This document shows, one piece after another, positions 6,439 to 6,491 of a stretch of DNA of 6,491 nt; positions within the stretch are counted from its first letter, which is position 1; the number at the start of each line of letters is the position of its first letter. The position numbers and the translations under genes are program-made. The notes under the pieces are model-generated. The model was not told where the DNA came from and searched no databases. It saw nothing but the letters and a program-made list of their open reading frames with translations. Origin of the DNA: an uncultured Nitrososphaerota archaeon. Its GTDB lineage: Bacteria; Bacillota; Clostridia; Oscillospirales; Ruminococcaceae. The stretch spans positions 1 through 6,491 of the forward strand of contig CAKXAF010000105.1 in NCBI GenBank assembly GCA_934869045.1, written 5' to 3'.

Positions 6439-6491
6439 ATGGGTGCAATGTGCGAGATATGTGAAAATAGAAAAGACTTGGAATTATATAT
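6439..6491 (+). CDS. Start of an unidentified gene with an N-terminal CxxC motif (3' partial)
   Basis: Seventeen codons are visible, reading MGAMCEICENRKDLELY, before the window ends. The ATG follows AGGAAGGG (6424-6431) at 7 bases and sits about 30 bases after a strong promoter, so this is very probably a real start. C5 and C8 form a CxxC pair that could be half of a zinc site. Too little is present to assign a family; I do not recognise it. Confidence 0.62.
   Translation, partial: MGAMCEICENRKDLELY

Overview
The window looks like a piece of a low-to-mid GC Firmicutes chromosome, most likely a Clostridia member of the Oscillospiraceae/Lachnospiraceae type. The evidence is a canonical T-box tRNA-sensing leader, strong AGGAGG-like ribosome binding sites, sigma-A style promoters (TTGACA-N17-TATACT), a clostridial nuclease-helicase, a TrpB2-type tryptophan synthase beta chain and a two-domain CinA. 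It holds four substantial genes and the first codons of a fifth. I see no mobile element, CRISPR array, tRNA or rRNA.

Layout: (1) positions 1-2166, plus strand, carry an XPD/DinG-family helicase whose 5' end lies outside the window; the visible N-terminus still shows the D...DEIK...QxxxY residues of a Cas4/RecB-type PD-(D/E)XK nuclease. (2) A roughly 100-base gap holds a weak terminator and a predicted promoter, followed by a plus-strand endonuclease/exonuclease/phosphatase (EEP) family hydrolase at 2269-3096. (3) A strong hairpin at 3101-3145 lies between this gene and the convergent minus-strand trpB2 (3148-4527). (4) trpB2 is preceded by its own promoter and a complete T-box leader (about 4893 down to 4611) whose specifier triplet reads UGG (Trp). 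(5) Upstream of that promoter lies minus-strand cinA (4948-6243). (6) A divergent promoter region at 6244-6438 drives cinA leftward and, rightward, a new gene that starts at 6439 with a CxxC motif and runs off the window.

Functional reading: the left half is DNA/nucleic-acid processing (nuclease-helicase plus a metal-dependent phosphoesterase). The right half is metabolism: tryptophan made from indole or a related precursor under uncharged-tRNA(Trp) control, and nucleotide-cofactor repair by CinA. The most informative element is the tryptophan T-box in front of a stand-alone trpB2: it ties the gene to tryptophan starvation and argues that its physiological product is tryptophan. The most unusual protein is the nuclease-helicase fusion. 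I found no wholly new system; the points worth checking are listed as findings.
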